Positions 1 through 11,533 of a DNA stretch of 64,000 nucleotides are shown one piece after another. This DNA comes from Undaria pinnatifida (taxonomy: Eukaryota > Sar > Phaeophyceae > Laminariales > Alariaceae). The number at the start of each line of letters is the position of its first letter. Position 1 is the stretch's first letter. Below the pieces are notes generated by a model. It was not told where the DNA came from. It did not search any database and saw nothing but the letters and a program-made list of their open reading frames with translations. The stretch spans positions 11,785,865-11,849,864 of the forward strand of contig JABAKD010000011.1 in NCBI GenBank assembly GCA_012845835.1. Direction: 5' to 3'. The position numbers and the translations under genes are program-made.

Positions 1-121
1 CCCGGGATTAGAACGCATTCCTGTGCTTGCGGAAAAAAAATTGAAAACGCATAGACTGCATGCATGATAACATCCCTTTATGTCTTGCACCCGTTGCCGA
101 ACCATCGCCCCTCCGTGACAG

Positions 122-217
122 GCTGGAGGCTCCCCCCGAGTGTCGGAAGATGAAGAACGAATGCTTAACTTGGAAAGCGGGGATCCTGTGTTTCTAGTGG
201 ACAACGGCACCGCGTAA
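122..217 (+). CDS. Possible last exon of an upstream gene
   Basis: A GTGACAG acceptor at 115-121 is followed by 31 open codons and TAA at 215-217. The peptide is acidic in its first half (SEDEER) and ends in FLVDNGTA. No domain can be named from so short a piece, and the rest of the gene would lie before the window. If real, it is convergent with the minus-strand PLP enzyme gene, whose stop is at 1051, with a spacer of about 0.8 kb. Support is only the acceptor, the open frame and the protein-like composition. A chance open frame remains possible. Confidence 0.35.
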   Translation, partial: AGGSPRVSEDEERMLNLESGDPVFLVDNGTA

Positions 218-299
218 CTTTGCGGGGGGGAGGGGGGGGGGGTATTGGTGATGTCGATGTGTGGAGTTACACATCTTGGGGTTGGTTTTAAGCTCTCTG

Positions 300-660
300 T
301 TGATGGGGCTGTTGTAGTTGCAGCAGCTAACAGTAAAGGCGTAGGTCTTCACGCACAGCCCCCACCATTGGAATACAGGGCACAGGAAGACTAGATTTAG
401 TGGTAGGTATACTGTGCTTCAGCGCCAACGGTATTCATCAGCGTGCTATTCTCCAGTTACTTGCTTAATAATTTAGGGTGGATGGTCATCTGATTCGAGG
501 AGGCTACAGTAAAGGGCACAGGCAAAGAAGGTTAGATTTAGTGGTGGGCATATTTATGTCGCACGTGGAAGGTTCTACGTTCTCAGTGATGTTGCAGTGT
601 CGTGGGGCGATGCAGCAATTCGAGGTGGCATGTCATCACCCAGCCCAGCTGCAGCCATAA
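300..660. repeat. Degenerate tandem repeat, period about 140 bp
   Basis: The segment around 372-410 (GGGCACAGG, then TAGATTTAGTGGT) recurs around 514-552 with the same order of words. At least two decayed units are visible. No gene is seen here. Confidence 0.45.
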
Positions 661-768
661 ATTCGGTTGCGAAAGTAAAACCATAAATCAATGTTCGAGG
701 GTGACTCAGCAGCTCTGTTTTATCCGAGGCAGTGAAATCTGCGCGATCTGTGCGACGTGTGTAAGTAT

Positions 769-1120
769 TTGATCATGACTCAACCAGACCCATGTCCACA
801 TGATCTGTGTGATCTGTCCGACATGTTAAAATATTTGGTCACGACTCGACCCGGCTCATGTCCACCAAAGCCTGTCATTTGACCAACGCCGGGTAGGTCC
901 ACTGGGTGCATCCCTTCGGCCTACTACTCTGAGTTGGCATGATCTGTGTGATTTGTAGGATCTGTCAGACATGTCAATGAAATGTTAAAATTCGGCCACG
1001 ATTCAACCAGATTCATGCCCACCATGATCTCTATCAGCTGTCCGATTTGGTCACGACTCGACCATATTCATGTCCACCAACGCCTGTTCTATGATCAACG
1101 CCCAGTGAGTCCAGTGGGTG
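769..1120. repeat. Tandem repeat overlapping the 3' end of the PLP enzyme gene
   Basis: A unit of about 75 bp, beginning near GTCACGACTCGACC and running through CATGTCCACCA, recurs at about 769, 840, 995 and 1051. A longer unit that also contains CCAACGCC and CTGGGTGCATCCC occurs at about 840-920 and 1051-1120. The 1051-1120 copy is the last coding stretch, with stop codon, of the minus-strand PLP enzyme. The other copies are decayed versions lying downstream of that stop. Confidence 0.75.
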
Positions 1121-3712
1121 CATCCCTGCGCGAACACGTGATACGGGGGTCGGAGGGGGCCGTCCGCGCTGAGCTCCAGTGTGCTACCGTCGACGAACGT
1201 GCCATCGGCAAAAATCACCTCGTCCCCATAGCCCGGTGTCACGCCTGGCACTGTGAGCGACAGGCGGATGGGTCACAGACGCGCGTTTGCAAACGGAGAG
1301 AGAAATACCATCAGTAACCCTTTCGGGACTTGATAATATCTTGATTATAGTATAGCAACCAAAAAACGACGATTGCCATATTGTCAAGCGTCTACCGGTA
1401 GCGTGAGCGCGCAGCAGCACGAGTAGGATCATGCTGCGCCCGTCTCATACTAATGTCTGTATTTGTTGTAGTTCGGATACCACTTTTATCATTGCCGACC
1501 AGCAGTGGCCAATGCCGTAATCGTCAATATTTCGCTCCGAAGTCTCAAAGGGGTTCATGAATGCTACTGGCGTGCTCTTTCCCGGTGGCTGCGTGTGCGA
1601 ACTAGATCGGGGTTAGCACTTTGTGGCTGAGACCTGGCTGGCGGTGTTGCTGGGACTACCTAATGTCGTTGGCATCTCATTGCGTCTATTAAAAAACAAC
1701 TTGAACATTTCCTGAGCTAGAAATCCGTTTGGGTTGGTCGGTGCTACTTGCCGGATTGCTTGCGCGGCTAGTGGCTATTATTTTTCTTCAATTTTTCAAC
1801 AGCCCTCCCCCCCCCTTTTTGTTGGAGGTCCCTATTAGGAGTAGAAACGGTGCTCCGTCTCGAAAGGGGTGCGTGGTCAATGGTCAAATGACTAAGGAAC
1901 GCAACAAATGAGTACGCCCCCCTCGCCCCCCCCCCCTTTTTGTATTGCAACAACCCCGTGATTCCAAGCCAACCACACACCAGAGGGAAAGCCTGTATTG
2001 TCTATTAATAGGTGTACACCTATGTCTACGCACAGGCCATGGGATCGCTTATCGGATTAAGTGCACAGTTTTTCTCGATGTCAATCTGTAGGGTTTGATC
2101 TAGTGTTCCCCATGTGAGGCTCAGAAACTTCAGACGTGCCCCTAGCTTATCATGTGCCCAAACATAAACTAGGGCAACGCTTAGCAACAGACATGCGAAA
2201 CAAATAAAATCGTCTATAGACTACACAAGAAACAAAAAGCAACTATTCTACCCATGCTGTACGACTACAAAAAAACAAAACAAAACAAAATAAAAAAGAA
2301 AACACACCAAACGTATTCTCACCCGGTCGTATGTAGGCGCTAACAGGGCTGAAAAGCTGCACGGCTTCGCAGAATGTCACCAGCCTGTCCCGGTCTCCGA
2401 GTTGCAGGGCCTGCACAATGTCCGTGCGCCCCCCCACCCCGCCACTCCTACTACCGATCTCCCCTACGCCCAGCGCTGCTGGCCCCGCCGCTACAGCGCT
2501 TGCTTCGGCACTCAGCGCGGGCGGGGAACGCGCTGATCCTGCCGCTACAGTGCCGACTTCGGCACTCAGCGCGGCGGGAGAATGGCGTGTCGGTGGAGGC
2601 GGATTGGTCGGTAGTCCGAATGTTCCGCCGAAAACCTCGGCCAATAGAAAAGCCCCCTTCAGGCTTTCCCCGACAATGGTTGGCGCTAGAAATAATCCCT
2701 GGGTCGCCGCGCCGGGGAAGCGGTGGAAAGCGGCCACAGGAGTATGAACGAGGGTGGACGCAAGCGGCGTCGGGTGGATTAATGATTACTTGATCTGGTG
2801 GATGCCGTGACTGTGGCTGTGACATTCAATACTTACCTTCCCTTTGGCAAGATTTGTTTTGCTGGGTTCCGTGTATACTAATCGATCAGTTGGTGCCGTG
2901 AGCAAATATAATTCTATGCGAAGACCACGGTGTTGCGTATGGCGTGGGTAGTTCTGAGCCGGATGTTGTGAGTACATACCATACAAATGTTCTGGGAATA
3001 TTAGGGTGTTGCTTGCGTGCGTGCTGGCAAATAGTCAGCTTGTGCGCGAGAGGGCACCGGCGCTCGTGGTAGTCGTCTTTAGATTCGGCGAAAGCAAGCG
3101 AAAACGGTGGCCATTTCATACCCCCTAGACCAGATTGTATGCGGCGCCCGTCTGTTTGACCCCGTCGTAGGGGGATAACTGCACCTGGCACAAGATGTGG
3201 CTTTGCCTTACCCTCGTTCCTGATGTACATCCACCACAGTAAAACTTGTTCAAGTGCACGGGGTCTGCATGACCCGCGAAAACGACCACACACGAAACCT
3301 TTAAAGGACCTCACACCTCCGACACCGTTCGTTTACGGCGCCTGTTTGATTCCGTGGGAGGAAAGTTGCACCTGATATAAGTTGGGGTTTTGCCCCAACG
3401 TCGCCCCTCCAGCCACGCCTGGCGCGGCGAGACGATTTGCTGCCGCCCGTACAAAACGTTTTTTGCCCACGACATATCCACCTTATTCACAAACGAGTAA
3501 CAACACATACAAAAGGCAAGGAAAACGTTGACGGGCTGGAGGGTGAGCGCCGCGTAGTAGTAGCAGTAATAGTAGTAGATGTAGACTAGTAGATGTAGAG
3601 TAGTAGCAGTAGCAGTAGTAGTAGATGTAGAGTAGTAGTAGTAGTAGTAGTAGTAGCAGTAGCAGTAGCAGTAGCAGTAGCAGTAGTAGTAGCAGTAGTG
3701 GTGGTGTTGTAA

Positions 3713-3763
<51 letters not shown>

Positions 3764-3827
3764 AAGTAGAAGTAGGAGTAGAAGTAGTAGTAGTAGTAGT
3801 AGTAGCAGCAGTAGCAGTAGCAGTAGC

Positions 3828-3859
<32 letters not shown>

Positions 3860-3873
3860 AAGTAGAAGTAGGA

Positions 3874-3904
<31 letters not shown>

Positions 3905-5915
3905 CAGCAGTAGCAGTAGCAGTAGCAGTAGTAGTAGTTCTCGATGCCCCGGGTAATGTAAATCGGATCGATGCTTCGATAGCGGTAGGGCTAATAAATT
4001 CTTCCGGGGGGTGCTACATCTTACCCGACGCCTGACCTCAAGAAAATCTGAGCGTGCAGCCCGATCAACAATCAAATTGCCCAGATGTGCAACCAACACT
4101 ATTGTTGAAACACAAACGGTACTAGAAAAATATCAGGTTAATACGTGCTAAGACACGGTGCCCGTGCCCCGTCCCAAAAAATGCTTCGCACCCTATCGTG
4201 GCATGCCTCTGGTCCTGGCATGGAGTCCTCCCATGCACGCGGTGCAGGAGATTCTAAGAAGAGTCCGAGCTCCTAACGTGAGGAGGTCGATATCACCATC
4301 ATCACCCAAAACACGCCTTCGAAGACATTTATTCGCGCAACGCAACCCCGACCAACATGTTCTATGCGCTATTACTAGTACTAATGGCAGTACTAACAGT
4401 TCTAGTCCTAAATCAAATACACTCGTAAAATTACCACACTGGCCGACAGTTTCACCCTTGAGGGTCAACCGAAACATTGTCAACATTGTCAACATTATCA
4501 GAAGCATTTGGACAAAAACAAAAGTGCAACCCCTATCATACCGTGGAATTGTCTCTACCGATCACACCGTCGCGGGTTCACCGCGGTCCTTCGCGCCGCT
4601 GGGAGTCCCGACGCACGCACCTCACTCATTATTCTTACGCTAGGTTCCTCGCTTGAGGAGTTCTCGACCTCGCCCAAAAAAAATATTCAGCGAGGAACAG
4701 AAAGCGCAAACCGATCAACAATCCCACGGCTCAAGACCACACACAAAAACGTAGTAAAACATACACAAAGGGGTGTTTCAGCGATATTGGGTACCAGGTA
4801 CCAGGCAGCTTCTCAGTCGAGGAGGCCCGTAACTCAGAAATATTTCGGTCAAAACGTGTTACCCTGAAGTAGCAAGCATGTCCCCGCCCCGACACTGCCT
4901 CGCTCAAAATTGGCAGGTACACCCGGACGGTGATCCTTGCCAACCTACCTACCGTCGCAACTATGCACCTGGTCTCCGCCACAACTCGTGTCGCCCATGC
5001 TCGGCTGGCAGGACAGACGCCGCTCATATTCAGCCGACGAGCCAGAGCACCTTAAAGCTTGCACGAAAAAGCACTTGACCTCAAAAACGAGAACAAAAAA
5101 AAAGTAGCATACAGGGCTACTTCGTTCATTGTGGGAAAAATTGCCCCAACAGGACAAATAACAATGCCTTCATAATTGCAAAACTATGAACAAATCCCCC
5201 CTCACCGGATTTAACAACCGTCCCCCCCGGGTTCTTGATGAGAGACCCCGCGATGAGATCTGCCCCTACGTGGCAAGGCTCCCGTTCTTCCACGAACTCC
5301 CCGTAGCAGTTGTCAACGAACACCACCAAATCGCGCTCTGTCCAACGATTTTTCACGTGCGAACACAGCCTGAAAATCATCATCACGGCATGTTTCGAGG
5401 GGAAATCTGAGGGGGGGGGGGTAACGGTGAACGCATTGCGTCGTGTCATAGCTCCTGACAGCTTCGTCTTCTGCAACCAGAAGCATCTAAACACTCCAAC
5501 ACAAACACACACAAGACGAGTGTTAGTTATACCTTTGTATTTCTCGAATTGAAAGAGACAACCAACATTGGTGGCCGCAGGAGTGCTGCATGTAGAGTAG
5601 CTTCACCTTGGGTCTGAATCGATGGCTTATCATAGATTAGGTATACAACAGTAGTCATTCCTATATAGTGCCGGTATGTGCCAGCCAGCAATACCGGCAT
5701 TGTACCGGACACCAGCACTATTGGGAATAGTAACTTTATACTGTTAATACTGTAGTACCAAGGTAGTATAGCTTTTGCTATTAATAGGAACTCGCGCAGC
5801 AGGATATTTGCATTTGTCAACTTTTCTGCGTCTGGTAGAAGGAACGGTAGCCAATTGTTGTTGTTGTTGTTGTTGTTGTTGTCGTTGTTGTTGTTGTTGC
5901 TGTTGTTGTTGTTGC

Positions 5916-5980
<65 letters not shown>

Positions 5981-8900
5981 CTGTTGTTGTTTCTGCTGTT
6001 GTTGGTCGTCCTTGCGTTGTCGTTGTGGCTGTCGTTGTTGTGGTTTTGGGGCATACATGTGTTTCCCCCGATAAAACGCCATACATGGCACAGCTCAACC
6101 CAACCCAACCCAACACCAGCAGCACCACCACAACCACCATCGGCGAGGCCTGCTTGGACGTGGATAACCCTGAGGGGTGTGGTAGCGGGCAGTAGACAGA
6201 CTGCACCTACAGTAGCTGCCTACTGCTGTGCCGCCCAGTGAGCTGTGCTGTTGACCCCTGCTGCACTGTCCGCGATGGTGCACTGATGGTGTTTCCAGCA
6301 ATTTTTTGGTTTGTTGCTCCGTTGTTTCGCCATTATGGTGTATAGGGTGTTACTCCGCAGTTATGTATATTGTATACTTGTATGTATGTATATACGACGC
6401 TACGATATTATAAAATAAGGATACTGTACATATATTCAACTTGCACATATTGGTAGCTGTCAGATTTTGTCCCCCTCAGAAACGGGTTTTATAGTTTCCG
6501 CGCACAGACTGACTAAAATCATCCTGTTGACCCTGATAGCTACACTGTAGTTGTAAGGGGAGTCGCCGACCTATATCCTTAATGAGGACACACAACTCGT
6601 AACGCGCGCGATCGGAGAATCACACACAGCTTGCAAAGATGAGTTTCGACGAAATCTTCGATCTCACAGCTGGAGTGTATTTTAATTTTTATAATATTGG
6701 TTGATCTGCGGCCCACGGAAAAATTCCATCCTAAAGCAGGCTTCAGCCATCTCGAAGGGGGTCGCTACTTGTATAGCCCTAAGCCGGCGAGAAAATCAGG
6801 AAATCGCTGTCACTCGTAATTCCAGTCGCCATGTGATTTCACCGGCACTATATCGGCAACAGGCCTTATTCAACCGGCACTATAGGGAGACTATAACAAC
6901 AAAGTAACAAAAAAAAATATATATATTCGTCTTAGAGCACTCCAGCGATATTTGGCAGATCCTCAGTTTGATCGGCCGAAGCTCGGTCAGAAATGCTTTG
7001 GCCAAAACGCGTCAGGCCATACCCTTACCGAAGCAGGCGTGTTCTACCTGGTACCTTTCCATTTCTCGGATTGACAGCGAGGGTCGCCATCGGTAGCCAC
7101 AGGAACGTTGCACGTGGAGAAGCTTCACCGCGGGGTCTGCCTCGATTGCCGCATCAATCGCTTCAAGATCAAACCCGCCCTGCGATCCAAGACCCACCTT
7201 CTCGAAACCAAAAAAATCGCAACAGAGCGAGGGCGACGACCACAGATGGATGAAAAAACTCACCCGTTCAAAAGATCGTCGAGAGGGCTGCCAGACAGGT
7301 GAACTTACGCCGCTCTGTCTCGAGTGACTTTCCTCCTACGGGAAATACAAGGCTTGTGTACGAATGGTACCAATATTTTTATGCGCATTGGCCAATACCG
7401 CACGAGCATTTCTTGAAAATAAATATTTCAAACGCGTCAACCGTACGTTCGACCAGTTGAGTGGTCGATACTCATCTTTGCAAGTTGCGTGATACCTCGG
7501 CCGCGTGTTTGTACAAATGTATTCTCTTTGAGGATATAGGTCAGTGATTGCTCTGGATGCTGCCAGAGTCAACAGGACATTTACGTTGTTCACGGCCAAA
7601 GACGATTTTAAACCCGAGCATTTGAACGACGGGCATTAAAGTTGAAGCAGTGCCGTACTCTATATACACAGTGAAATAGCGTGGGTATTATTTAACCTTC
7701 TGGAACCTAAGCGTAGCAACCCAAAACAAATCAGTTCCGGTCTCACCACGCCGTCTAATGGGTGAGCGCAGTAGTAGTAGCAGTAGTAGTAGTAGTAGTA
7801 GTAGCAGTAGTAGTAGTAGTGGTAGTAGTAGTAGTAGTAGTAGCAGTAGCAGCAGTAGTAGTAGTACGGCCAGTATCATGCTGCGCACGTGTCGGAGGTT
7901 TCCTTGCGTTGCAATGCGGGCATAGACATCCCCCGCGTCAGCACCCCGGGTTGCTTCGTGCGATCGGTCCAAGAATCGTCTCTTGCCAGGAATTTGCACT
8001 CTGTAGACGACTACCCGGTATCCGCAGTCACCGTGGATACTGCAACTGATGTACCTGTTATTTCTCGTGCATGATTGTCGTCCCATCGACACTTTACCGC
8101 CTTGAACCCCCACAGGGTTTAGAAGCACAGAGCTGCGCTCTCCGCTCGCCGGCGAAGTTTCTCAGATATAATTATCACCCAGGCGAACACCAGTGAAAGC
8201 TTCGACCGACGGCCGCTAAGTAATACAGCTAAGCCCCCCCCTGCCCCCCCGCCAGCTCGAACAGCACAATCTGCGACACGGTGCGAGCACTTTTCCATGA
8301 GTTTGGAAGAGAGCTACAACGCAAGTTCGCCAAATTAGATGCAAAAATAGAGGTGATGGGAATGCTGAACCCTCTGCGCGATGAAAATGAAGGCGCGTTC
8401 CGGCGCGGGGGGGGGTTGACACCTGCAACCATGGCATGTTCAGACGGTGCCTCAGGGTAAAACCGCCTACGGGTTGACCTGAAATATTACGGTGGTGATA
8501 AAAACAGCAGGATTCTTGCCATCCCCATGAACTATACCCACTCCCTCGCGTACCTCCGTGTAGGAAATCTGGAATTCTTTTAGATTGCCGATTAGGCCTT
8601 CCGGCAGTGGGTCGCTCTCGTCCGCGTACTCGTCCTGCCCGAGATCACAGATCATGGCGGCAATAGCGCGGATTTTTTAACGGCCGTTCATGGACAACTT
8701 GTTAACAAGATACGTTCTGCGACAGGGACGCGTAGCACTTTCTGCCCGAAACATTTCGAATCGGCGAGGATCCGTAAGCGAAGAACTATCCAATACCGTT
8801 AGAGTACCCTTATAGTTTTACACTACCAACAGTCGTTATATACCTAAACCATGAGCTTGTTAATCGCGTTTAAAATAAAATATACCTGCTCAAGGTCAGG

Positions 8901-11533
8901 TTTTTGGGTGTGGTGGAGAGACTCTCAAGTGATCAGCCTCAGAAAATATACGTGAACCCCGTACCGTAGCATGCGCCTTCGTTATATAGCTTAGTTTGGT
9001 TAGGTAACTGGTTAACCTCTTATCCGAAAGCCCTGTGGATGAATCCCCACTACTCTTAGCGTCATCGGCAGAACACATGTGTTTTGGAATCGTGAAATAA
9101 TCCATCCTTGTATAACTGCATCCACGTTTCTCGGGAAATATTTTCTCGAAACTAGAACAGGAAAAACGCAGCACTAAAATATTCAACATTTTCCGTTCGG
9201 CCGGAAACTCACAGTCATCGGTGGTCGAGTGCCGATGACCTCGTCGAGAGTGTCGTATGGCGGGCCGCTGCAAGCCAGCATGGTGTCGCCTGGCCTCAGA
9301 ACGCCGAACAGGGCGCACGCGATGGCGTGTGTCCCGCTGAAGCATTGCACTCTCACCTGCGCGAAAAACAAACAAACGAAATGTTACCGGTACACAGTTA
9401 GTCGTAGTGTGGGCCGCGAACAAGAAACATCTACGTTATCCGAGAAAGGCTTGAAACTTGATCGTGATACCAACCTTGAGCAACCACAAGGATAGCTGAA
9501 AAGAGGGTCTCGCTTGGGACAACAACCACCGCCATGGAGTGGGTTCCACTGGGGCAATGCACTCTCACCTGCGAAATAAATCATGCACTCTCACCCGCGA
9601 AATAAACCACACACATGAAACGATGAAAAGATGGCCTAGCCCGGAATGAAAAATCATTGTGTTGAATGCGCCCTCGACGACCATACCTCGGAATGGAATG
9701 ACCTCGCTGAAAAGAACATGCTAGCTAAGACCTGGTGCTAAGTATCGACTGCAGCATGTCTTGGTGCACCACGGTGTCGGAAGCTGGTCACCAACTATCG
9801 TTTGCGTGTTTAAGCTTTAACCTTTCTGCATTGTATTCGGCGGTTGGCGAGCCCAACCAGCTGTGTTACACAAAGGAATACCAATGGGGGGGTGGGGGGG
9901 GTCTCGCTGATCTTACCAAGGCTGCCTCCCCGCCGAAAAGCTGAGCGTAGATCTTGTCGAGAGTTTCTCGGCCGATGTCTCCGTGACCGTACCCGTCAAC
10001 GCCGGCGAACATGTTGCTGCCAACACGGAACTCTCGGAAAGCGCCAAGGATGCGCCCAAGCGTGCTGAAAGCCGATCAATCGGAGGAAAGAGTCAGTGCA
10101 ACTTAATCAAAATTACCAAAAATTGCGGAAGACGGAAAGCGCCAAAATATAACCGGAGTAAAACCTACAAGGGTATAAATGCTTTCCGTTTGGGTGCCCA
10201 AACGCCGACACAGCTCTACCGTCTACCATACCTATTGCTGACCTCTATTGCTATCAGGAGGGCTGAAGCACCAGGGCCGTGTGGACCCGTTCAACCCTGC
10301 AAAAGTGACTCAACTCTAACATGAAGGTACTCGTCGCCAAACCAGGGTGCGGTTCCAACCGTGTTGACTCTGCTGGAATTCCAAACATCATCTCACACAA
10401 ATCGCAGATATTTTGTCACCCAAAACGTGGTTGCAGCTAGAAAATTTAGCACCGCACTCCCGACATGGGGACAAAACACTTGGAGTTAGACTAGGATAGG
10501 AAACATTGTGGGAGTTGCAAACGGCTTAAGAGCACCGCCTACAGTCGTCGCTCTAATCTGTACCAGGTAACATTTTTTCTTCAGTTGGGCTTGGTTCAAG
10601 GGAGAAATCTGGGCTACGATAAGGGGGTTTATCCCTATGTTAACCAGCGGGTTTAGGGTTAGGGTTATCGCGCAGCACCAACTTTTGAAGGAGACCAGGA
10701 TACGGGTTATCCCCACAAAGTGCACTGAAGTCAAGAGGCCACACACAACAGAGTAGTAGTCCTGGCCGAGGCGACGCCACGTGTTGATACACCAAGGTTG
10801 AGAGACTGACATCTGCACCTCTCACCTAATTCTTACCTCATTTTTTACCTAAAATAAACCGAAAATAAGGTTTCAATATGTGGTCTGGTCTTCTCCATGC
10901 GATACCACCACTGCCGACACCTACCAGCATCTATCTCAGTGTTTGGCCTCGAGTGAACGTGTAGCAATGCTTAGCCACGCGTGTGTTCCGGACACTAAGT
11001 TATGCCCGCCCCGTTTCCAACGTGTCTAGATGACATGTGTTCATTGCAATTGGTTCATTGTGTTCATGTGTAGACTAATGTCACAAAAACTTAATAAAGC
11101 AGTACTTGAACGCATCAGACATAACCCCTGATTTCGTCTGTTGCCTGCGGCCCTAGCGCACTCACCGTTGCGTGTGAGCGTCAACCTCAACGAACAGCGG
11201 GACGAGCCTTTGCGCAGCCTGCTCCACGGCTTCTTTTCCCGACACCTTCGCGTCCAACACGGCGGTCGATGGTGGTGGTGGTGGTGGTGGTGGTGGTGGT
11301 GGTGGTGTTGTCGCAACAGCAGTGTCTGGCACATGGGACAACCGCCGTTGCTTTCTTCGACTTGAGCAACATGATTGGCGTCGAACCTTCTTGCCAATGA
11401 TCGGACAACTTTTTGGAGGCACTAAGAAAGCGCTGGCGAATATATTGCTAGGTTTCAACGGATACGCCAAAAGAAAGGGGCCGACGAGGAGCGTACATAC
11501 TGCCAACCACTCCCCCTGGCGAGAGATAAACAT
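1051..11533 (-). CDS. PLP-dependent YnbB/aluminium-resistance family enzyme, nine exons
   Basis: Minus-strand exons in coding order are 11533-11166, 10064-9917, 9356-9213, 8634-8554, 7179-7055, 5369-5206, 3481-3372, 2698-2323 and 1250-1051. All junctions are GT-AG, the phases agree, and the sum is 571 codons plus TGA. The protein follows the methionine gamma-lyase-like family (fold type I, aminotransferase superfamily). It has a DGYGHGDIGRETLDKIYAQ motif in exon 2, SGTHAIACALFG in exon 3, HVQRSCGYRWRPSL in exon 5, VDNCYGEF and AGSLIKNPGG in exon 6 (the Lys near residue 334 is the expected PLP Schiff-base lysine), RLAAPG in exon 7, GLFLAPTIVGESLKGA in exon 8 and ELSADGPLRPPY in exon 9. The family is mostly bacterial; the substrate here is unknown. 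Exon 1 starts with a hydrophobic stretch (residues 9-26) and ASAF at 33-36, like a heterokont plastid presequence, then 12 prolines from a (CCA)n microsatellite. The start codon is the least certain part. Confidence 0.87.
1815..1935 (+). mobile_element. LINE 3'-end fragment (5'-truncated copy)
   Basis: This short stretch encodes the same C-terminal peptide (SRNGAPSRKGCVVNGQMTK) and stop as the larger LINE fragment ending at 62023, followed by a C-rich tail. It lies in the last intron of the PLP enzyme gene, in the opposite orientation to that gene. It looks like a heavily 5'-truncated insertion that kept only the extreme 3' end. Confidence 0.7.
3553..3940. repeat. (AGT)n microsatellite, about 390 bp
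   Basis: Long imperfect AGT repeats, interrupted by CAG and GAAGT variants, lie in the PLP gene intron between exons 6 and 7. The poly-leucine frame on the minus strand is an artefact of the repeat. Confidence 0.95.
4262..4450 (+). repeat. Dispersed repeat, copy 1 of a pair
   Basis: Beginning at GAGCTCCTAACGTGAGGA, this stretch matches 23692-23850 in the same orientation. Shared landmarks are the CACCATCATCAC block, CGCGCAAC, CCGACCAACAT and TAGTTCTA-like words. One copy lies in an intron of the PLP gene and the other in an intron of the transporter gene. Its class is unknown. Confidence 0.6.
5855..6005. repeat. (TTG)n microsatellite, about 150 bp
   Basis: Near-pure TTG repeats lie in the PLP gene intron between exons 5 and 6. 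They produce spurious poly-Gln, poly-Asn, poly-Thr, poly-Cys and poly-Leu frames on both strands. Confidence 0.95.
6425..6690 (-). mobile_element. MITE-like repeat family R1, reversed copy
   Basis: This stretch matches 34183-34480 and 35995-36310 in reverse complement. Landmarks are CCCCCTCAGAAACGGGTTTT, GGGGAGTCGCCGACC, AAGGATATAGG (reversed) and GATGAGTTTCGACGAAATC. It is about 260 bp with no coding capacity. It sits in a PLP gene intron. Confidence 0.75.
7436..7565 (+). mobile_element. Repeat related to R1 (subfamily R2)
   Basis: GGTCGATACTCATCTTTGC, then GTTGCGTGATAC and a TTTGAGGATATAGG-like word, appear in the same order as at 46720-46860. It is a diverged relative of the R1 repeats. 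Confidence 0.5.
7769..7867. repeat. (AGT)n microsatellite
   Basis: About 100 bp of AGT repeats with GTG and CAG variants lie in the PLP gene intron between exons 4 and 5. No coding meaning. Confidence 0.95.
8965..9060 (+). mobile_element. Diverged SINE-like fragment with box A-like core
   Basis: TTAGTTTGGTTAGGTAACTGG and GTTAACC resemble the head of the tRNA-related repeats at 33127-33470 and 44105-44495. There is no clear box B. It lies in the PLP gene intron between exons 3 and 4. Confidence 0.35.
9500..9610 (-). repeat. Decayed copies of the PLP exon 3 acceptor border
   Basis: The border of exon 3 reads (plus strand) GCATTGCACTCTCACCTGCG at 9343-9362. GCAATGCACTCTCACCTGCG occurs at 9555-9574 and CATGCACTCTCACCCGCG at about 9583-9600, each followed by AAATAAA. 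The stretch before the first copy also resembles the end of the exon. They lie in the intron before exon 3 and keep an AG. Confidence 0.6.

Larger units (their letters stand above)
5651..6893. mobile_element. Interrupted inverted-repeat element related to the 15203-15388 MITE
   Basis: The left arm at 5651-5715 (AGTGCCGGTATGTGCCAGCC) and the right arm at 6835-6893 (ending CCGGCACTATAGGGAGACT) resemble the two ends of the MITE at 15203-15388. They are about 1.2 kb apart, with a (TTG)n microsatellite and another repeat copy between them. It could be one element broken by insertions or two separate solo ends. Confidence 0.4.

Noticed and set aside
3311-4099. Long minus-strand frame with about 100 leucines
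   Set aside because: It is the translation of the (AGT)n microsatellite. The real coding part here is only the PLP exon at 3481-3372, in another frame.
5527-6241. Overlapping poly-Asn, poly-Gln, poly-Thr, poly-Cys and poly-Leu frames
   Set aside because: All come from the (TTG)n microsatellite read in six frames.
10645-10672. Telomere-like GGGTTTAGGGTTAGGGTTA
   Set aside because: Only about three units at a position inside an intron. Too short to be called an interstitial telomere.
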